This document shows, piece by piece, positions 48,834 through 59,381 of a DNA stretch of 64,000 bases. The notes beneath the pieces are model-generated. The model had not been told where the DNA came from. It worked only from the letters and a program-made list of their open reading frames with translations, and searched no databases. The DNA is taken from assembly GCF_002000485.1 (NCBI RefSeq), contig NZ_MLAJ01000002.1, positions 248,001 to 312,000 on the forward strand, written 5' to 3'. This DNA comes from Rodentibacter ratti (lineage in GTDB: Bacteria > Pseudomonadota > Gammaproteobacteria > Enterobacterales > Pasteurellaceae). Each line of letters starts with the position of its first letter. Positions within the stretch are counted from its first letter, which is position 1. Made by a program: the position numbers and the translations under genes.

Positions 48834-50204
48834 ATGACAAACAAAACTCGAAGTGCGGTCATTTTGGCGGCAGGAAAAGGCACCCGTATGTATTCCGATT
48901 TACCCAAGGTGCTACACACCGTGGCTGGCAAGCCGATGGTCAAGCACGTGATTGATACGGCAAATTCATTAGGGGCCGAAAACGTGCATTTAATTTACGG
49001 ACATGGTGGTGAATTAATGCGTGAACGTCTTGCCAATGAAAAGGTAAATTGGGTCTTACAAACCGAGCAACTCGGCACAGCACATGCGGTTCAACAGGCT
49101 GCGCCTTTTTTTAAGGATAATGAAGATATTGTCGTACTTTACGGCGATGCGCCACTGATTACAAAGGAAACCTTGGAAAAACTGATTGCAGCGAAACCTG
49201 AAAACGGTATTGCATTACTTACGGTAAAATTAGACAACCCAACAGGTTATGGTCGTATTATTCGTGAAAATGGCCGTGTGATCGCTATCGTTGAACAAAA
49301 AGATGCCAATGCCGAACAATTAAACATTCAGGAAGTGAATACCGGTGTCATGGTTTCCGATGGGGCAAGTTTCAAAAAATGGCTCGCACGCGTGGGTAAT
49401 AATAATGCTCAAGGCGAATATTATTTAACGGATTTAATTGCCCTTGCAAACCAAGATGGCTGCCAAGTTGTTGCGGTTCAAGCAACAGATATGATGGAAG
49501 TGGAAGGGGCAAATAATCGCCTGCAATTAAGCGCACTTGAACGCTACTATCAACGTAAACAGGCAGAACGTTTACTGTTAGCCGGTGTGATGTTGGCAGA
49601 TCCGGAACGGTTTGATTTACGCGGCACCCTTGAGCACGGTAAAGATGTGGAAATTGATACCAATGTGATTATTGAAGGTGAAGTGCGGTTAGGAAATCGG
49701 GTGAAAATCGGTACGGGCTGCGTATTAAAAAATGTGGTAATTAGCGATGATGTGGAAGTGAAACCTTACTCCGTGTTAGAAGACTCCAGCATTGGCGAAA
49801 AAGCGGCAATTGGTCCGTTCTCCCGTTTACGTCCCGGTACAGAATTAGCCGCAGAAACCCATGTCGGCAACTTTGTAGAAATCAAAAAATCCCTTGTGGG
49901 TAAAGGCTCGAAAGTCAACCATTTAACCTATGTGGGCGACAGTGAAATCGGTTCAAATTGTAATATTGGGGCTGGCGTGATTACCTGTAATTATGATGGT
50001 GCCAATAAATTTAAAACCATTATCGGTGATAATGTCTTCGTGGGTTCCGATACACAATTAGTCGCCCCGGTGGCAGTTGAAGACGGCGCAACCATCGGCG
50101 CAGGTTCAACCATCACTCGCAATGTTGGCAAAGATGAATTGGTAATAACCCGAGTACCGCAACGCCATATTCAAAACTGGCAACGTCCGGTGAAAAAGAA
50201 ATAG
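48834..50204 (+). CDS. glmU: Bifunctional GlmU uridyltransferase/acetyltransferase
   Basis: GlmU acetylates glucosamine-1-phosphate and then makes UDP-GlcNAc. The N-terminal pyrophosphorylase has [18 protein letters not shown] (about residues 12-29) and LYGDAPLI. The C-terminal left-handed beta-helix begins near residue 250 with hexapeptide repeats and contains the catalytic His/Tyr region [12 protein letters not shown] and [11 protein letters not shown]. 456 residues as in E. coli. An uptake signal lies near the start. Monocistronic with terminator. Confidence 0.98.
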   Translation: MTNKTRSAVILAAGKGTRMYSDLPKVLHTVAGKPMVKHVIDTANSLGAENVHLIYGHGGELMRERLANEKVNWVLQTEQLGTAHAVQQAAPFFKDNEDIVVLYGDAPLITKETLEKLIAAKPENGIALLTVKLDNPTGYGRIIRENGRVIAIVEQKDANAEQLNIQEVNTGVMVSDGASFKKWLARVGNNNAQGEYYLTDLIALANQDGCQVVAVQATDMMEVEGANNRLQLSALERYYQRKQAERLLLAGVMLADPERFDLRGTLEHGKDVEIDTNVIIEGEVRLGNRVKIGTGCVLKNVVISDDVEVKPYSVLEDSSIGEKAAIGPFSRLRPGTELAAETHVGNFVEIKKSLVGKGSKVNHLTYVGDSEIGSNCNIGAGVITCNYDGANKFKTIIGDNVFVGSDTQLVAPVAVEDGATIGAGSTITRNVGKDELVITRVPQRHIQNWQRPVKKK

Positions 50205-50207
50205 ATG

Positions 50208-50233
50208 AAAATCCCACTTTTGTGGGATTTTTT
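50208..50233 (+). terminator. Intrinsic terminator after glmU
   Basis: AAAATCCCAC-TTTT-GTGGGATTTT with further T residues, directly after the glmU stop. Confidence 0.88.
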
Positions 50234-50315
50234 TATGATAAGTGCGGTTGATTTTCCATTTATTTTTAAATATTTCATACCCGATAAAAAAAGCTCACTA
50301 GTGTGAGCCCTTTAA

Positions 50316-51662
50316 TTAATCATGTAACCCTAATTTTTTCTCAAGGTAATGAATATTGGTTCCACCTTTTTGGAAGTTTTCATCTTCCAAAATCATCTCA
50401 TGTAATGGAATATTGGTTTTAATTCCGTCAATGATGGTTTCGGCCAAGGCATTTTGCATACGACGAATCGCCACTTCACGTGTATCACCATAAGTAATCA
50501 ATTTTGCGATCATAGAATCATAATGCGGAGGCACAGTATAACCGCCATATACGTGGGAATCCCAACGCACACCAAAACCGCCCGGTGAATGTAAGTGAGC
50601 GACTTTACCCGGTGATGGTAAGAAAGATTTTGGATCTTCCGCATTGATACGACATTCAATGGCATGACCTTTCACTTTAATATCTTCTTGTTTGAAAGAT
50701 AGCGGTAAACCTGCGGCAATGCGTAACTGCTCTTTCACCAAATCCACCCCGGTAATCATTTCTGTCACAGGGTGTTCCACCTGAATACGGGTATTCATTT
50801 CGATGAAATAAAACTCACCATTCTCATATAAAAACTCAAATGTACCTGCGCCACGATAACCGATTTCCACACAGGCATTGGCACAACGGGAACCGATATC
50901 TCGGCGAAGTTCTTCAGTGATGCCCGGAGCCGGTGCCTCTTCTACGACTTTTTGATGACGACGTTGCATTGAACAATCACGTTCTGCCAAATACACGGCA
51001 TTACCATGAGTATCCGCCAATACTTGAATTTCCACATGGCGTGGATTTTCTAAGTATTTTTCCATATACACCATATCATTATTAAAGGCTGCTTTCGCTT
51101 CAGCTTTGGTCATCGCAATCGACTCTTCTAGCGCCTCTTCGTTACGTACAACACGCATACCACGACCGCCGCCACCGCCGGAAGCTTTAATAATAATTGG
51201 ATAACCGATACGTTTCGCAATTTCTTTATTTTTGGCAATATCGTTTCCCACAGGACCATCAGATCCCGGCACACAAGGTACACCGGCTTTTTTCATAGCC
51301 TTAATGGCGGAAACTTTATCGCCCATTAAACGAATCACATCCGCTGTCGGTCCGATAAAAGTGAAACCTGAACGTTCTACTTGCTCGGCAAAATCCGCAT
51401 TTTCAGATAAAAAACCATATCCCGGGTGAATGGCATCGGCTCCTGTCACCTCTGCAGCAGCAATGATTGCCGGAATATTCAAATAGCTTTTTGCTGAAGG
51501 TGCCGGACCAATACAAACTGTTTCATCTGCCAATAACACATGTTTTAAATCACGATCTGCTGTGGAGTGTACCGCAACGGTTTTAATGCCTAATTCTTTA
51601 CATGCGCGCAAAATGCGTAATGCAATTTCACCACGGTTGGCAATCACAACTTTTTCTAACAT
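50316..51662 (-). CDS. accC: Acetyl-CoA carboxylase, biotin carboxylase subunit
   Basis: AccC carboxylates biotin on AccB with ATP and bicarbonate, the first step of fatty acid synthesis. The 448-residue ATP-grasp protein has the start [19 protein letters not shown], the glycine-rich loop [34 protein letters not shown] and the catalytic [18 protein letters not shown]-type segment. I start at ATG 51662, matching the family N-terminus; a GTG four codons upstream gives a weaker fit. It follows accB by 60 nt. Confidence 0.97.
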   Translation of the reverse strand: MLEKVVIANRGEIALRILRACKELGIKTVAVHSTADRDLKHVLLADETVCIGPAPSAKSYLNIPAIIAAAEVTGADAIHPGYGFLSENADFAEQVERSGFTFIGPTADVIRLMGDKVSAIKAMKKAGVPCVPGSDGPVGNDIAKNKEIAKRIGYPIIIKASGGGGGRGMRVVRNEEALEESIAMTKAEAKAAFNNDMVYMEKYLENPRHVEIQVLADTHGNAVYLAERDCSMQRRHQKVVEEAPAPGITEELRRDIGSRCANACVEIGYRGAGTFEFLYENGEFYFIEMNTRIQVEHPVTEMITGVDLVKEQLRIAAGLPLSFKQEDIKVKGHAIECRINAEDPKSFLPSPGKVAHLHSPGGFGVRWDSHVYGGYTVPPHYDSMIAKLITYGDTREVAIRRMQNALAETIIDGIKTNIPLHEMILEDENFQKGGTNIHYLEKKLGLHD

Positions 51663-51722
51663 AAGAAATTCCACTTGTTAAAAAATGGCGGATAAGTCCG
51701 CCATTTGGGATAATTGATAGGA

Positions 51723-52190
51723 TTATTCAATAACGATCAATGGTTGATCAAACTCAACCGGTTCGCCATCATTTACCAGGATTGCTTTTACCACGCCGGC
51801 TTTGTCCGCTTCAATACGGTTCATCATTTTCATTGCTTCAACGATACAAAGTGTGTCTCCTACTTTAACTGATTGTCCGACGTCAACAAAGGCTTTCGCT
51901 TCCGGACTTGGGCTACGGTAGAATGTTCCTACCATCGGGGAACGAACTTGATGACCTACAACTTCTTCAGAAACCGCCGGTGTAGCAGATGGCGCTGTTG
52001 TATTGACAGGAGCTGGGGCCGGTGTAACAGTCGGTGTAGCCACAGGTTCAGCATATTGCACTGCTGCCGGCACCACAGCAGGTGCGGCACGGCTAATACG
52101 AACCGTTCCCTCTTCTTCTTGAACTTCTAATTCAGTGATGCCTGATTCTTCCACGAGCTCGATCAGCTTTTTAATTTTACGAATGTCCAT
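51723..52190 (-). CDS. accB: Biotin carboxyl carrier protein
   Basis: AccB carries the biotin for acetyl-CoA carboxylase. The 155 residues comprise an N-terminal helix ([20 protein letters not shown]), a flexible Ala/Pro/Thr/Val linker (about 36-75) and the biotinyl domain with Lys121 in VEAMKMMN and the protruding thumb region. First gene of accB-accC. Ribosome site GGAAAAACGT. The 311-bp gap upstream contains a large inverted repeat. Confidence 0.97.
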   Translation of the reverse strand: MDIRKIKKLIELVEESGITELEVQEEEGTVRISRAAPAVVPAAVQYAEPVATPTVTPAPAPVNTTAPSATPAVSEEVVGHQVRSPMVGTFYRSPSPEAKAFVDVGQSVKVGDTLCIVEAMKMMNRIEADKAGVVKAILVNDGEPVEFDQPLIVIE

Positions 52191-52501
52191 ACGTTTTTCC
52201 TAAAATAATGAAATTTTTAACCGCACTTTCGTGACAATGCACGGTATTATGTCACCCATGCACAAAACTGGGATTTCAACAAAATGTAGGGACACACTGC
52301 GTGTGTCCGTTTAATATTGAAATAACTTGATACTGTAACGGACACACGCAGTGTGCCCCTACGGAAGCCTCCAAACCAGCTTTATGCAACAGCGCACAAA
52401 AGTGCGGTCAGTTATAAACCGATTTTTAATCGGGCAAAGATTACCCTAAATTGATCTAAATTGCGATAAAATTCTATAAATTTCGGTAAAAATACCGTAT
52501 T
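52191..52501. other. Upstream region of accB
   Basis: This 311-bp gap between accB and aroQ has no gene. It holds the 77-bp inverted repeat described separately, two single uptake-signal cores (near 52221 and 52400) and AT-rich DNA that must contain the accB promoter. No specific promoter could be assigned with confidence. Confidence 0.5.
52286..52362. repeat. 77-bp inverted repeat (REP/MITE-like)
   Basis: The arm at 52286-52311 (GTAGGGACACACTGCGTGTG and TCCGTT) matches the reverse complement of 52337-52362 at 25 of 26 positions, with a 25-bp AT-rich loop. Each arm also contains its own short palindrome (ACACGCAGTGTGT type). No gene lies inside. The form is that of small dispersed repeats; no second copy occurs in this window. 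Confidence 0.7.
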
Positions 52502-52954
52502 TTATTGCTTTCTTGCTAAAAAATCCAAGGCAAATAAAAAGGCAAATTCATAACCTTTCGCCCCTAATCCGCAAATCACCCCTTCCGCCACATCACTGAA
52601 ATAAGAATGATGACGAAACGGCTCACGTTTGTGGATATTAGACAAATGAATTTCCACAAAAGGGATTGAAACCGATAATAAAGCATCACGCAATGCCACG
52701 CTGGTATGCGTGTAAGCAGCAGGATTGATTAAAATAAAATCCGTTTTTTGAAAACTTTGATGGATTTGTTCAATCAACTTTTCCTCACTATTAGCTTGGA
52801 AGCAAGTTAATTCAACATGGTGCTGCGCTGCCAACGCCTTTAGATTCGATTCAATGGCGGCAAGTGACAAACTGCCATAGTATTTTGGCTCACGGGCGCC
52901 CAACATATTTAAGTTCGGGCCATTTAGCAACAAAATTCGGGATTTTTGCGACAT
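52502..52954 (-). CDS. aroQ: 3-dehydroquinate dehydratase, type II
   Basis: AroQ removes water from 3-dehydroquinate in the shikimate pathway. The 150-residue protein has [20 protein letters not shown] with the catalytic Tyr and Arg, [18 protein letters not shown], and [21 protein letters not shown] with the catalytic His. It is a dodecameric cytoplasmic enzyme in known cases. Single gene upstream of a possible accB promoter region. Confidence 0.96.
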   Translation of the reverse strand: MSQKSRILLLNGPNLNMLGAREPKYYGSLSLAAIESNLKALAAQHHVELTCFQANSEEKLIEQIHQSFQKTDFILINPAAYTHTSVALRDALLSVSIPFVEIHLSNIHKREPFRHHSYFSDVAEGVICGLGAKGYEFAFLFALDFLARKQ

Positions 52955-53010
52955 TTTCTCTTCCTTTACGGTTATGCATTATACTGATTTTTCAACAAAT
53001 GGTGGTCGAA

Positions 53011-54003
53011 TCAGATAATCCTTGTAATCAATTCAGAATCCAAATCAATAAGCGGTAATATTGAGCCCTTCCACGGACGCAATACTTGATAATCCATTAA
53101 ATCCAGCGTATCTAACCCCGGGGTGACATTTGGCGTATATTGTTGTGCTATTCGTGCCAGTTGGGTTAACCCAAGACTACTTTCAATACTGGAACTGATC
53201 ACCGCTTTTAAACCTAATGTGTGCGCTTGTTTGATTAATTCAATACAGCGTTCAAGGGAACCAATTAATGTCGGTTTAATCACAATGGCGGCCAAGTGTG
53301 GTTCTTTTTTAAGCTGAAAATCGCTTTCTCGTAAGGATTCATCCCAAGCAATGGCAATCCCTGTTTGCGCTGCAAATTCACGGCTTAATTCAGGGGTTTT
53401 GCAAGGTTCTTCCAAAAATTGAATTCTAGCCCGATGAGACGTTTTTATTTTGGAGGCAAACAACAAGGCTTTCTCAAGTGTCCAACGGCGATTGGCATCA
53501 AGGCGTAATTGTAGATCGGGGATCGCCTCTAAAAACATATCCGCAATCAATCCGTCTCGGTTGGCTTCATACATCCCCACTTTGATTTTCGCCACTTTCT
53601 CACCGGAAATCCCCGCTAATTCTTCATAAAGCTCATCGGGGTCGCCATAACACAAGGGAGCGATATGATAATTTCCCGCTTCATTCAGTTTCTCTTTTAG
53701 CTCCGCCAAGGCACAGCTCAAACCAAAAGCGACGGAAGGATAAAGCCCGTCAAGTGAACATTTTTCATCACGACTGCGGGCAACATCCCAATCGGCAAGC
53801 CATTGTATCGTTTGACTTTGCGCCATCTCTAAAGATTCTTCACTAAATCCCAGTAAGGGGGCAATTTCCCCCCAACCTTCGTTATCTTGGCATTGAATCC
53901 GCACAAGCAACCCTTCACGGCGTTTTAAAAAGCGATCTCGCAAAATAAGTTGGCTATCAACAGGAATGGAATAACGATAAAGATGATATTGTCGAATTGT
54001 CAT
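53011..54003 (-). CDS. menC: o-Succinylbenzoate synthase
   Basis: MenC dehydrates SHCHC to o-succinylbenzoate in menaquinone synthesis. The 330-residue enolase-superfamily protein has the acid-base Lys in AKIKVGMYE, metal ligands in LRLDANRRW, FLEEPC and AWDESLRE, and the second Lys in VIKPTLIGS. It lies downstream of menB on the same strand, but an uptake-signal terminator separates the two. Confidence 0.94.
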   Translation of the reverse strand: MTIRQYHLYRYSIPVDSQLILRDRFLKRREGLLVRIQCQDNEGWGEIAPLLGFSEESLEMAQSQTIQWLADWDVARSRDEKCSLDGLYPSVAFGLSCALAELKEKLNEAGNYHIAPLCYGDPDELYEELAGISGEKVAKIKVGMYEANRDGLIADMFLEAIPDLQLRLDANRRWTLEKALLFASKIKTSHRARIQFLEEPCKTPELSREFAAQTGIAIAWDESLRESDFQLKKEPHLAAIVIKPTLIGSLERCIELIKQAHTLGLKAVISSSIESSLGLTQLARIAQQYTPNVTPGLDTLDLMDYQVLRPWKGSILPLIDLDSELITRII

Positions 54004-54016
54004 AAATTTTGCTTAC

Positions 54017-54048
54017 AAAAAGTGCGGTTGAAATTAACCGCACTTTTG
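54017..54048. terminator. Uptake-signal inverted pair between menB and menC
   Basis: AAAAGTGCGGTT (54017-54028) and AACCGCACTTTT (54037-54048) form a 12-bp stem with an 8-nt loop. It is expected to reduce or end menB transcription before menC. Confidence 0.75.
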
Positions 54049-54057
54049 GTTGAATAA

Positions 54058-54915
54058 TTAAGGATTACGTCTGAATTTGCTGAAGTCCGGCGCACGTTTT
54101 TCGTTGAAAGCGTTGCGACCTTCTTGACCTTCTTCTGTCATATAAAACAACATGGTGGCATTGCCTGCCAACTCTTGAAGACCTGCTTGACCATCACAAT
54201 CCGCATTTAATGCGGCTTTCAAACAACGCAATGCTATCGGGCTGTTACGTAGCATTTCACGACACCAACGCACTGTTTCTTTTTCAAGATCCGCATAAGG
54301 CACAACAGTATTCACTAAGCCCATATCCAAGGCTTCTTGCGCATTATATTGACGGCATAAGAACCAAATCTCACGGGCTTTTTTCTGACCGACCAAACGA
54401 GCCATATAGCTTGCCCCCCAACCGCCGTCAAAAGACCCGACTTTCGGCCCGGTTTGACCGAAAATAGCATTATCTGCCGCAATGGTTAAATCACATAACA
54501 TATGCAATACATGACCACCGCCAATGGCATAACCAGCCACCATTGCCACCACCGGTTTCGGGCAAGTACGAATATCCCGTTGGAAATCCAATACATTCAA
54601 ATGATGTACGCCGCTTTCGTCTTTGTAACCGCCGTAATCCCCACGAATTTTTTGATCGCCACCGGCACAGAAAGATTTTTCACCCTCACCGGTTAATACG
54701 ATGACCCCGATTTTTTCATCAAAACGCGCATTAGAGAAGGCGTGGATCATTTCTTTAACGGTTTGTGGACGGAAGGCATTACGCACTTCAGGACGGTTAA
54801 TGGTGATTTTGGCGATACCATCGGTAGATTTATGATAGCGAATATCGGTATAACCTTCACTATGATCGACCCACTCAACAGGTGCATAAAGTACATCATC
54901 TTTTGGATTTTGCAT
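54058..54915 (-). CDS. menB: 1,4-Dihydroxy-2-naphthoyl-CoA synthase
   Basis: MenB closes the naphthoquinone ring of menaquinone. The 285-residue crotonase-fold protein shows [60 protein letters not shown] and the catalytic region [20 protein letters not shown]. Length matches E. coli (285). Ribosome site AAAAGGAATG. Together with menC it supports anaerobic respiration with menaquinone. Confidence 0.97.
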   Translation of the reverse strand: MQNPKDDVLYAPVEWVDHSEGYTDIRYHKSTDGIAKITINRPEVRNAFRPQTVKEMIHAFSNARFDEKIGVIVLTGEGEKSFCAGGDQKIRGDYGGYKDESGVHHLNVLDFQRDIRTCPKPVVAMVAGYAIGGGHVLHMLCDLTIAADNAIFGQTGPKVGSFDGGWGASYMARLVGQKKAREIWFLCRQYNAQEALDMGLVNTVVPYADLEKETVRWCREMLRNSPIALRCLKAALNADCDGQAGLQELAGNATMLFYMTEEGQEGRNAFNEKRAPDFSKFRRNP

Positions 54916-55153
54916 GGATATTCATTCCTTTTAATTAACAAAAAGTGCGGTCATTATAGCGGAAGTTTTTCCAATCGGGAAAATGAAAATTTATTCCCTG
55001 TTTATCTCTAAAAATAAATACACTTTTCAAGCAACCGATTATATGAGCAAAAAATGTTAAACAGATCAAACTTTCGGTAAATAAACCTTTAAGATTTAAT
55101 TGTTTTCCGCTAGTCTATCCAAGGTATTTCTTTCAACTTAAGAAGGTGAAATT

Positions 55154-56812
55154 ATGGCAACTCTTTTTGATGTAGCACAAAATTGGTTAAACCAAGATCC
55201 TGATTCGGAAACTCGTGCAGAATTGACCGCACTTTTAACAGCGGCAAAATCCGGTGATGAAAAAGCAAAAGCGGAATTACAGACCCGTTTTGACGGTCGT
55301 TTACAATTTGGTACCGCCGGTTTACGCGGCCCTTTACAAGCTGGCTCTATGGGAATGAACCGTGTATTAGTCGCCCAAGCTGCCGGCGGTTTAGCCGATT
55401 TCTTAAAAGACTACGACAAAGAACCTTCTATTGTGATTGGTTATGACGGTCGTAAAAATTCTGATGTGTTTGCACGTGATACCGCAGAGATCATGGCGGG
55501 TGCCGGGGTGAAAGCCTATTTATTACCACGTAAATTACCAACTCCGGTGTTAGCCTATGCGATTCAATATTTTGATACCACCGCCGGAGTAATGGTGACT
55601 GCAAGCCACAATCCACCGGAAGATAACGGCTATAAAGTGTACCTAGGAAAAGCGAATGGTGGAGGGCAAATCGTTTCACCTGCCGATAAAGAAATTGCCG
55701 CATTAATCGACAAAGTGGCAGCCGGCAGTATTCAAGATTTACCACGCAGCGATGATTATATCGTGTTAAATGATGAAGTGATTGATGCTTACATTGCGAA
55801 AACCGCCTCTCTTGCCAAAGAGCCACAATGTGACATCAACTATGTTTATACTGCAATGCACGGCGTAGGCTACGAAGTGTTAAGCAAAACACTCGCCAAA
55901 GCCGGTTTACCACAACCACACATCGTAGCCGAACAAGTTTGGCCGGATGGTACTTTCCCAACCGTGAACTTCCCTAACCCTGAAGAAAAAGGGGCGTTGG
56001 ATTTAGCCATTAAAGTGGCGAAAGAAAACAAGGCGGAATTTATTATTGCAAACGACCCTGATGCCGACCGTTTAGCCGTTGCCGTACCGGATGCGGAAGG
56101 AAACTGGAAAGCCTTGCACGGCAATGTGGTAGGCTGTTTCTTAGGCTGGTATTTAGCCAAACAATATCACGTCCAAGGTAAACAAGGGATATTGGCATGC
56201 TCTTTAGTGTCCTCTCCTGCCCTTGCCGAGATCGCCAAAAAATATGGTTTCCAATCGGAAGAAACCTTAACCGGTTTCAAATATATCGGTAAAGTTCAAG
56301 GCTTACTGTTTGGCTTTGAAGAGGCGCTCGGTTATTTGGTTGATCCCGATAAAGTCCGTGATAAAGACGGTATTTCAGCGGCGATTATATTCTTAGACCT
56401 TGTCCGCAACTTGAAAAAACAAGGTAAAACCTTAGCGGATTATGCCGATGAATTCACCAAAGAATTCGGTGCCTATGTAAGCGGACAAATTTCTATTCGT
56501 GTCAGCGATCTTTCCGAAATCGGCAAATTAATGACCGCACTTCGCACCACTCCGCCAAGTGTTATCGGTGAGGTGAATGTGGTACAATTTATCGACCACA
56601 CAAAAACTGATCGTCAAAGTGATATTCTCGTATTTGTGCTGGAAAACGGTTCACGTTTAATCGTCCGCCCTTCCGGTACCGAGCCAAAAATTAAATTCTA
56701 CTTAGACGCGCGTGGTACAGATCCACAAAATGCCGACCAAGTGCTTGCCGAGTTTGATGAAGGAGTACGCAACATTCTTCGTCAAGAGGCTTATGGCAAA
56801 CAAGATTGCTAA
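55154..56812 (+). CDS. pgmB: Phosphoglucomutase/phosphomannomutase family enzyme
   Basis: The enzyme moves phosphate between C1 and C6 of a hexose, probably glucose, feeding UDP-glucose and lipooligosaccharide synthesis. The 552-residue protein has the phosphoserine loop VTASHNPPEDNGYK (Ser151), metal loop NDPDADRLAVAV, sugar loop GFEEALGYLV and phosphate loop RPSGTEPKIKFY. N-terminal QFGTAGLRGP is typical of this long subgroup. The symbol follows the H. influenzae homologue and is less certain than the family. Uptake signals occur inside. Confidence 0.9.
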   Translation: MATLFDVAQNWLNQDPDSETRAELTALLTAAKSGDEKAKAELQTRFDGRLQFGTAGLRGPLQAGSMGMNRVLVAQAAGGLADFLKDYDKEPSIVIGYDGRKNSDVFARDTAEIMAGAGVKAYLLPRKLPTPVLAYAIQYFDTTAGVMVTASHNPPEDNGYKVYLGKANGGGQIVSPADKEIAALIDKVAAGSIQDLPRSDDYIVLNDEVIDAYIAKTASLAKEPQCDINYVYTAMHGVGYEVLSKTLAKAGLPQPHIVAEQVWPDGTFPTVNFPNPEEKGALDLAIKVAKENKAEFIIANDPDADRLAVAVPDAEGNWKALHGNVVGCFLGWYLAKQYHVQGKQGILACSLVSSPALAEIAKKYGFQSEETLTGFKYIGKVQGLLFGFEEALGYLVDPDKVRDKDGISAAIIFLDLVRNLKKQGKTLADYADEFTKEFGAYVSGQISIRVSDLSEIGKLMTALRTTPPSVIGEVNVVQFIDHTKTDRQSDILVFVLENGSRLIVRPSGTEPKIKFYLDARGTDPQNADQVLAEFDEGVRNILRQEAYGKQDC

Positions 56813-56833
56813 TTTATAAACAATCACCTAATG

Positions 56834-56862
56834 AAAGGAGATGCGATTTGGCATCTCTTTTT
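56834..56862 (+). terminator. Intrinsic terminator after pgmB
   Basis: AGATGC-GATTTG-GCATCT with flanking AAAGG and TTTTTA ends forms a stem-loop 20 nt after the stop. Confidence 0.7.
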
Positions 56863-56883
56863 ATTTGAATAAAGGAATGACTA

Positions 56884-57213
56884 ATGAACCCTTGGATTTT
56901 ACTTGCCATTTCTATTTGCTTAGAAATTGCTGCAACCAATTTATTAAAAGTGAGTGACGGTTTTACTAAACCGCTCCCGACACTAGGTTCGCTCACGCTC
57001 TATGCGATTTCTTTTTATTTTGTTTCAATTATTTTTCGATCTTTACCCGTTGGGTTGGTTTACGCCATTTGGTCGGGTGTTGGAATTGTCCTCACTGCCG
57101 TTGTGGCTTATTTCGCTTTCGGACAAAAAATTGATATGGCTGGGATGATTGGTATTGGACTAATTATTGCAGGTGTATTGGTAATTAACCTATTTTCAGT
57201 CACATCCCATTAA
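56884..57213 (+). CDS. emrE: Small multidrug resistance efflux protein, EmrE type
   Basis: Small four-helix antiporters of this kind exchange protons for quaternary cations or guanidinium compounds. The 109-residue protein has the essential Glu in helix 1 (CLEIAATNLLKVSDGFT), LPVGLVYAIWSGVGIVLTAV as in EmrE and the ending IIAGVLVINLFS. The sequence is closer to EmrE than to SugE/Gdx. It is followed by a terminator. The actual substrate cannot be read. Confidence 0.88.
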   Translation: MNPWILLAISICLEIAATNLLKVSDGFTKPLPTLGSLTLYAISFYFVSIIFRSLPVGLVYAIWSGVGIVLTAVVAYFAFGQKIDMAGMIGIGLIIAGVLVINLFSVTSH

Positions 57214-57214
57214 A

Positions 57215-57242
57215 AAAGAGCGGTTAATTTTCCGCTCTTTTA
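57215..57242 (+). terminator. Intrinsic terminator after emrE
   Basis: AAAAGAGCGG and CCGCTCTTTT pair around an 8-nt loop and end in T residues directly after the stop. Confidence 0.85.
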
Positions 57243-57423
57243 TATTCTTTAATTTTCTCTGCTTAACTTAGCTACATCATTATATTATTTCCATTAACCT
57301 TTAAATTTCAGTTAAATAGAGAATTTGCATAGTCAATTCTGCTATATAATATGACATTAAAGTGTTTTGCCTTTTAGTTATTCCCCTTTATGATACTCAT
57401 ATCTTATAAAACATAGGAAATTT

Positions 57424-58080
57424 ATGAAAAAAGCACGAGCAATTCCTTATACAAACTGGGCGGCAAGTTCATTATGGTCAATAAAAGGCAAAACAATCTA
57501 TGTGTTGTTATTTGCATTAGCAATATTAGGAATTGGTGATGGGCTCATTGTATTATCCGACTTCGGTTCTACCCCTTGGACAGTGCTTTCTCAAGGCGTG
57601 GCATTACAGAGCGAAATGAGTATCGGTTGGTCATCATTCTTGATTAGCTGCGTTGTGATGCTTGCATGGTTGCCCCTAAAACTCCGCTTTGGACTCGGCA
57701 CGATTCTAAATATTATTGTCATTGCTTTTTTCTTAGATATTACCACCAGAATTCTACCGGAACCGACCGCACTTTTTTCACGCATTGCGTTTGGCATAAT
57801 CGGACTTTTCCTATACGGATTAGGCACTGCACTATATCTCACTTGTCATTTGGGAGCCGGCCCTCGTGATGGGCTTATGGTGGGGATTTGCCAACGCTTC
57901 CAGTTGAAGGTAGGAGTCGTCCGTACCAGTATTGAAATATCAGTTTGCCTATTAGGTTTTTTTCTTGGAGGAACCATCGGTATCGGCACGCTTATTTTTG
58001 CCACCGGAATTGGTTGGATTGTGCAAAGTTGCCTTGAATTAATCGCCCGTTTCTCGCATTCGTTAAATGAAAAAACATAG
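57424..58080 (+). CDS. YczE/YitT-like membrane protein
   Basis: The 218-residue inner-membrane protein has five or six helices and the COG2364 (YczE) pattern: LGIGDGLIVLSDFGSTPWTVL near the start and the conserved loop HLGAGPRDGLMVG near residue 140, then GVVRTSIEISVCLLGFFLGG. The function of the family is not settled; members are often near transport or regulatory genes. Here it stands alone with ribosome site AGGAAATTT. Confidence 0.8.
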   Translation: MKKARAIPYTNWAASSLWSIKGKTIYVLLFALAILGIGDGLIVLSDFGSTPWTVLSQGVALQSEMSIGWSSFLISCVVMLAWLPLKLRFGLGTILNIIVIAFFLDITTRILPEPTALFSRIAFGIIGLFLYGLGTALYLTCHLGAGPRDGLMVGICQRFQLKVGVVRTSIEISVCLLGFFLGGTIGIGTLIFATGIGWIVQSCLELIARFSHSLNEKT

Positions 58081-58130
58081 GTTTTAGATTGAATGAAACG
58101 ATAAATTTCAATCACAGATCTCACGATTTA

Positions 58131-58158
58131 AAAAAGAAAAGGCTGATTACTCAGCCTT
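58131..58158 (-). terminator. Intrinsic terminator after yfiF
   Basis: AAGGCTGA-GTAA-TCAGCCTT on the minus strand is followed by TTCTTTT. It lies 34 nt below the stop. Confidence 0.8.
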
Positions 58159-58191
58159 AACGCAACGAAAAAGACCGCACTTAGTTTATTT

Positions 58192-59232
58192 TCACTTCGA
58201 AAAATACCATTTTGATAGCAAAATACCGCTATTTACCGCGATATTTAAGCCGTTTTTTAATGGATTACTTAAAGATAAACGAACATTTATATCCTGTTTG
58301 TCGTATAAATCCAACGTACCGGCTTCACTGAATAAAAATGCGACTTTTTTATCGAATTGAACTGAATTAAGAGCGATTCCCTCTTTGCCTTGTGCAATAT
58401 GCACAACTTGATAGCCTTTTTGGCGGAGTTGTTGTAATGCCGATTCAATATCTAAACATTCTAATAAACGAATGTACTCCGCACCGCCTTCTGCCACACG
58501 CATCGCTGCCGCAGAATACAACTTATCGGCATTATTGGTTAGCACATTCTTCACACCATAAAACGCACAAGTACGCAACACTCCGCCAATATTTTGTGCA
58601 TTATTCACATTATCCAACAACACTAAGCAATCTTCCTCGTGAGGAATATCCAAATAACCTTGTAAGGTGAACGGACGTTGTTTTTTTACCAACATACAGA
58701 TCCCACCATGATGCTCCGTGCCGCTCACAAGGGATAATTCTTCATTGTCCACCACATGATATACTTTTTTGTTTGCCGCCAAATAACTAAATATCTCACC
58801 GATTTTATGTGACATCTGCACCGTTGCCCAAACACGAATAATACTTTCCGGGCGTTTTTCAAACAATGCGAAACAGGCATTTTCACCATAGACCTTCATT
58901 TCTTCCGCGCGATTTTTTTTAATTTTTTCCGGGGCACGCGGCGAAAGTGCACCGGTTTTCTTTTCTTTCGGTTTATACGCTACACCTGTGCTTTTCACTA
59001 CCACTTTTACACCGCCTTGCGCTCCGCCACTTTTATTTAAAGAAAGCTCAGCAATCTGCGGTTCACGAACTTCTTGTTGAAAATGGCGTTGCTTTTTTCT
59101 TTCATTATGTTTTTTATCAAAGTGCGGTCGATTTTCACGACGTTTTTCGGAATTTTGTTTCCCATCAAAAGAACGCTCTTGAAAAGATTTATTAGAATTT
59201 GTTTGAAAAGTCGGCTTGCGAGAATTGTTCAT
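58192..59232 (-). CDS. yfiF: TrmH/SpoU-family RNA 2'-O-methyltransferase (YfiF)
   Basis: The 346-residue protein has a lysine/arginine-rich N-terminal third, an L30e-like substrate-binding domain (VYGENACFALFEKRPE, about residues 133-205) and a C-terminal SPOUT knot (VLLDNVNNAQNIGGVLRTCAF, LLFSEAGTL-like FLFSEAGTL, SLSNPLKNGLNIAVNSGILL). The RNA target is unknown. I start at ATG 59232 (MNNSRKPTF), which gives the family length; a TTG at 59283 adds 17 residues. The normal GQE-type motif reads FSEAG here. Opposite to pssA. Confidence 0.88.
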   Translation of the reverse strand: MNNSRKPTFQTNSNKSFQERSFDGKQNSEKRRENRPHFDKKHNERKKQRHFQQEVREPQIAELSLNKSGGAQGGVKVVVKSTGVAYKPKEKKTGALSPRAPEKIKKNRAEEMKVYGENACFALFEKRPESIIRVWATVQMSHKIGEIFSYLAANKKVYHVVDNEELSLVSGTEHHGGICMLVKKQRPFTLQGYLDIPHEEDCLVLLDNVNNAQNIGGVLRTCAFYGVKNVLTNNADKLYSAAAMRVAEGGAEYIRLLECLDIESALQQLRQKGYQVVHIAQGKEGIALNSVQFDKKVAFLFSEAGTLDLYDKQDINVRLSLSNPLKNGLNIAVNSGILLSKWYFSK

Positions 59233-59381
59233 AAGGAGATACTCAAGAAAAAAATTGGATAATAATTCGCCAATAAATGTCAAATTTTGTGAGCATTATA
59301 ACGAAAAAAAACCTTTTTTCTATCAATCCATCAGTGAAATATTGTAAACTAGCCCATTCCTAGAGAATGCAGAGACAAATT

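Noticed and set aside
59233-59283. N-terminal extension of yfiF from a TTG
   Set aside because: The added residues have no family match; ATG 59232 gives the normal length.
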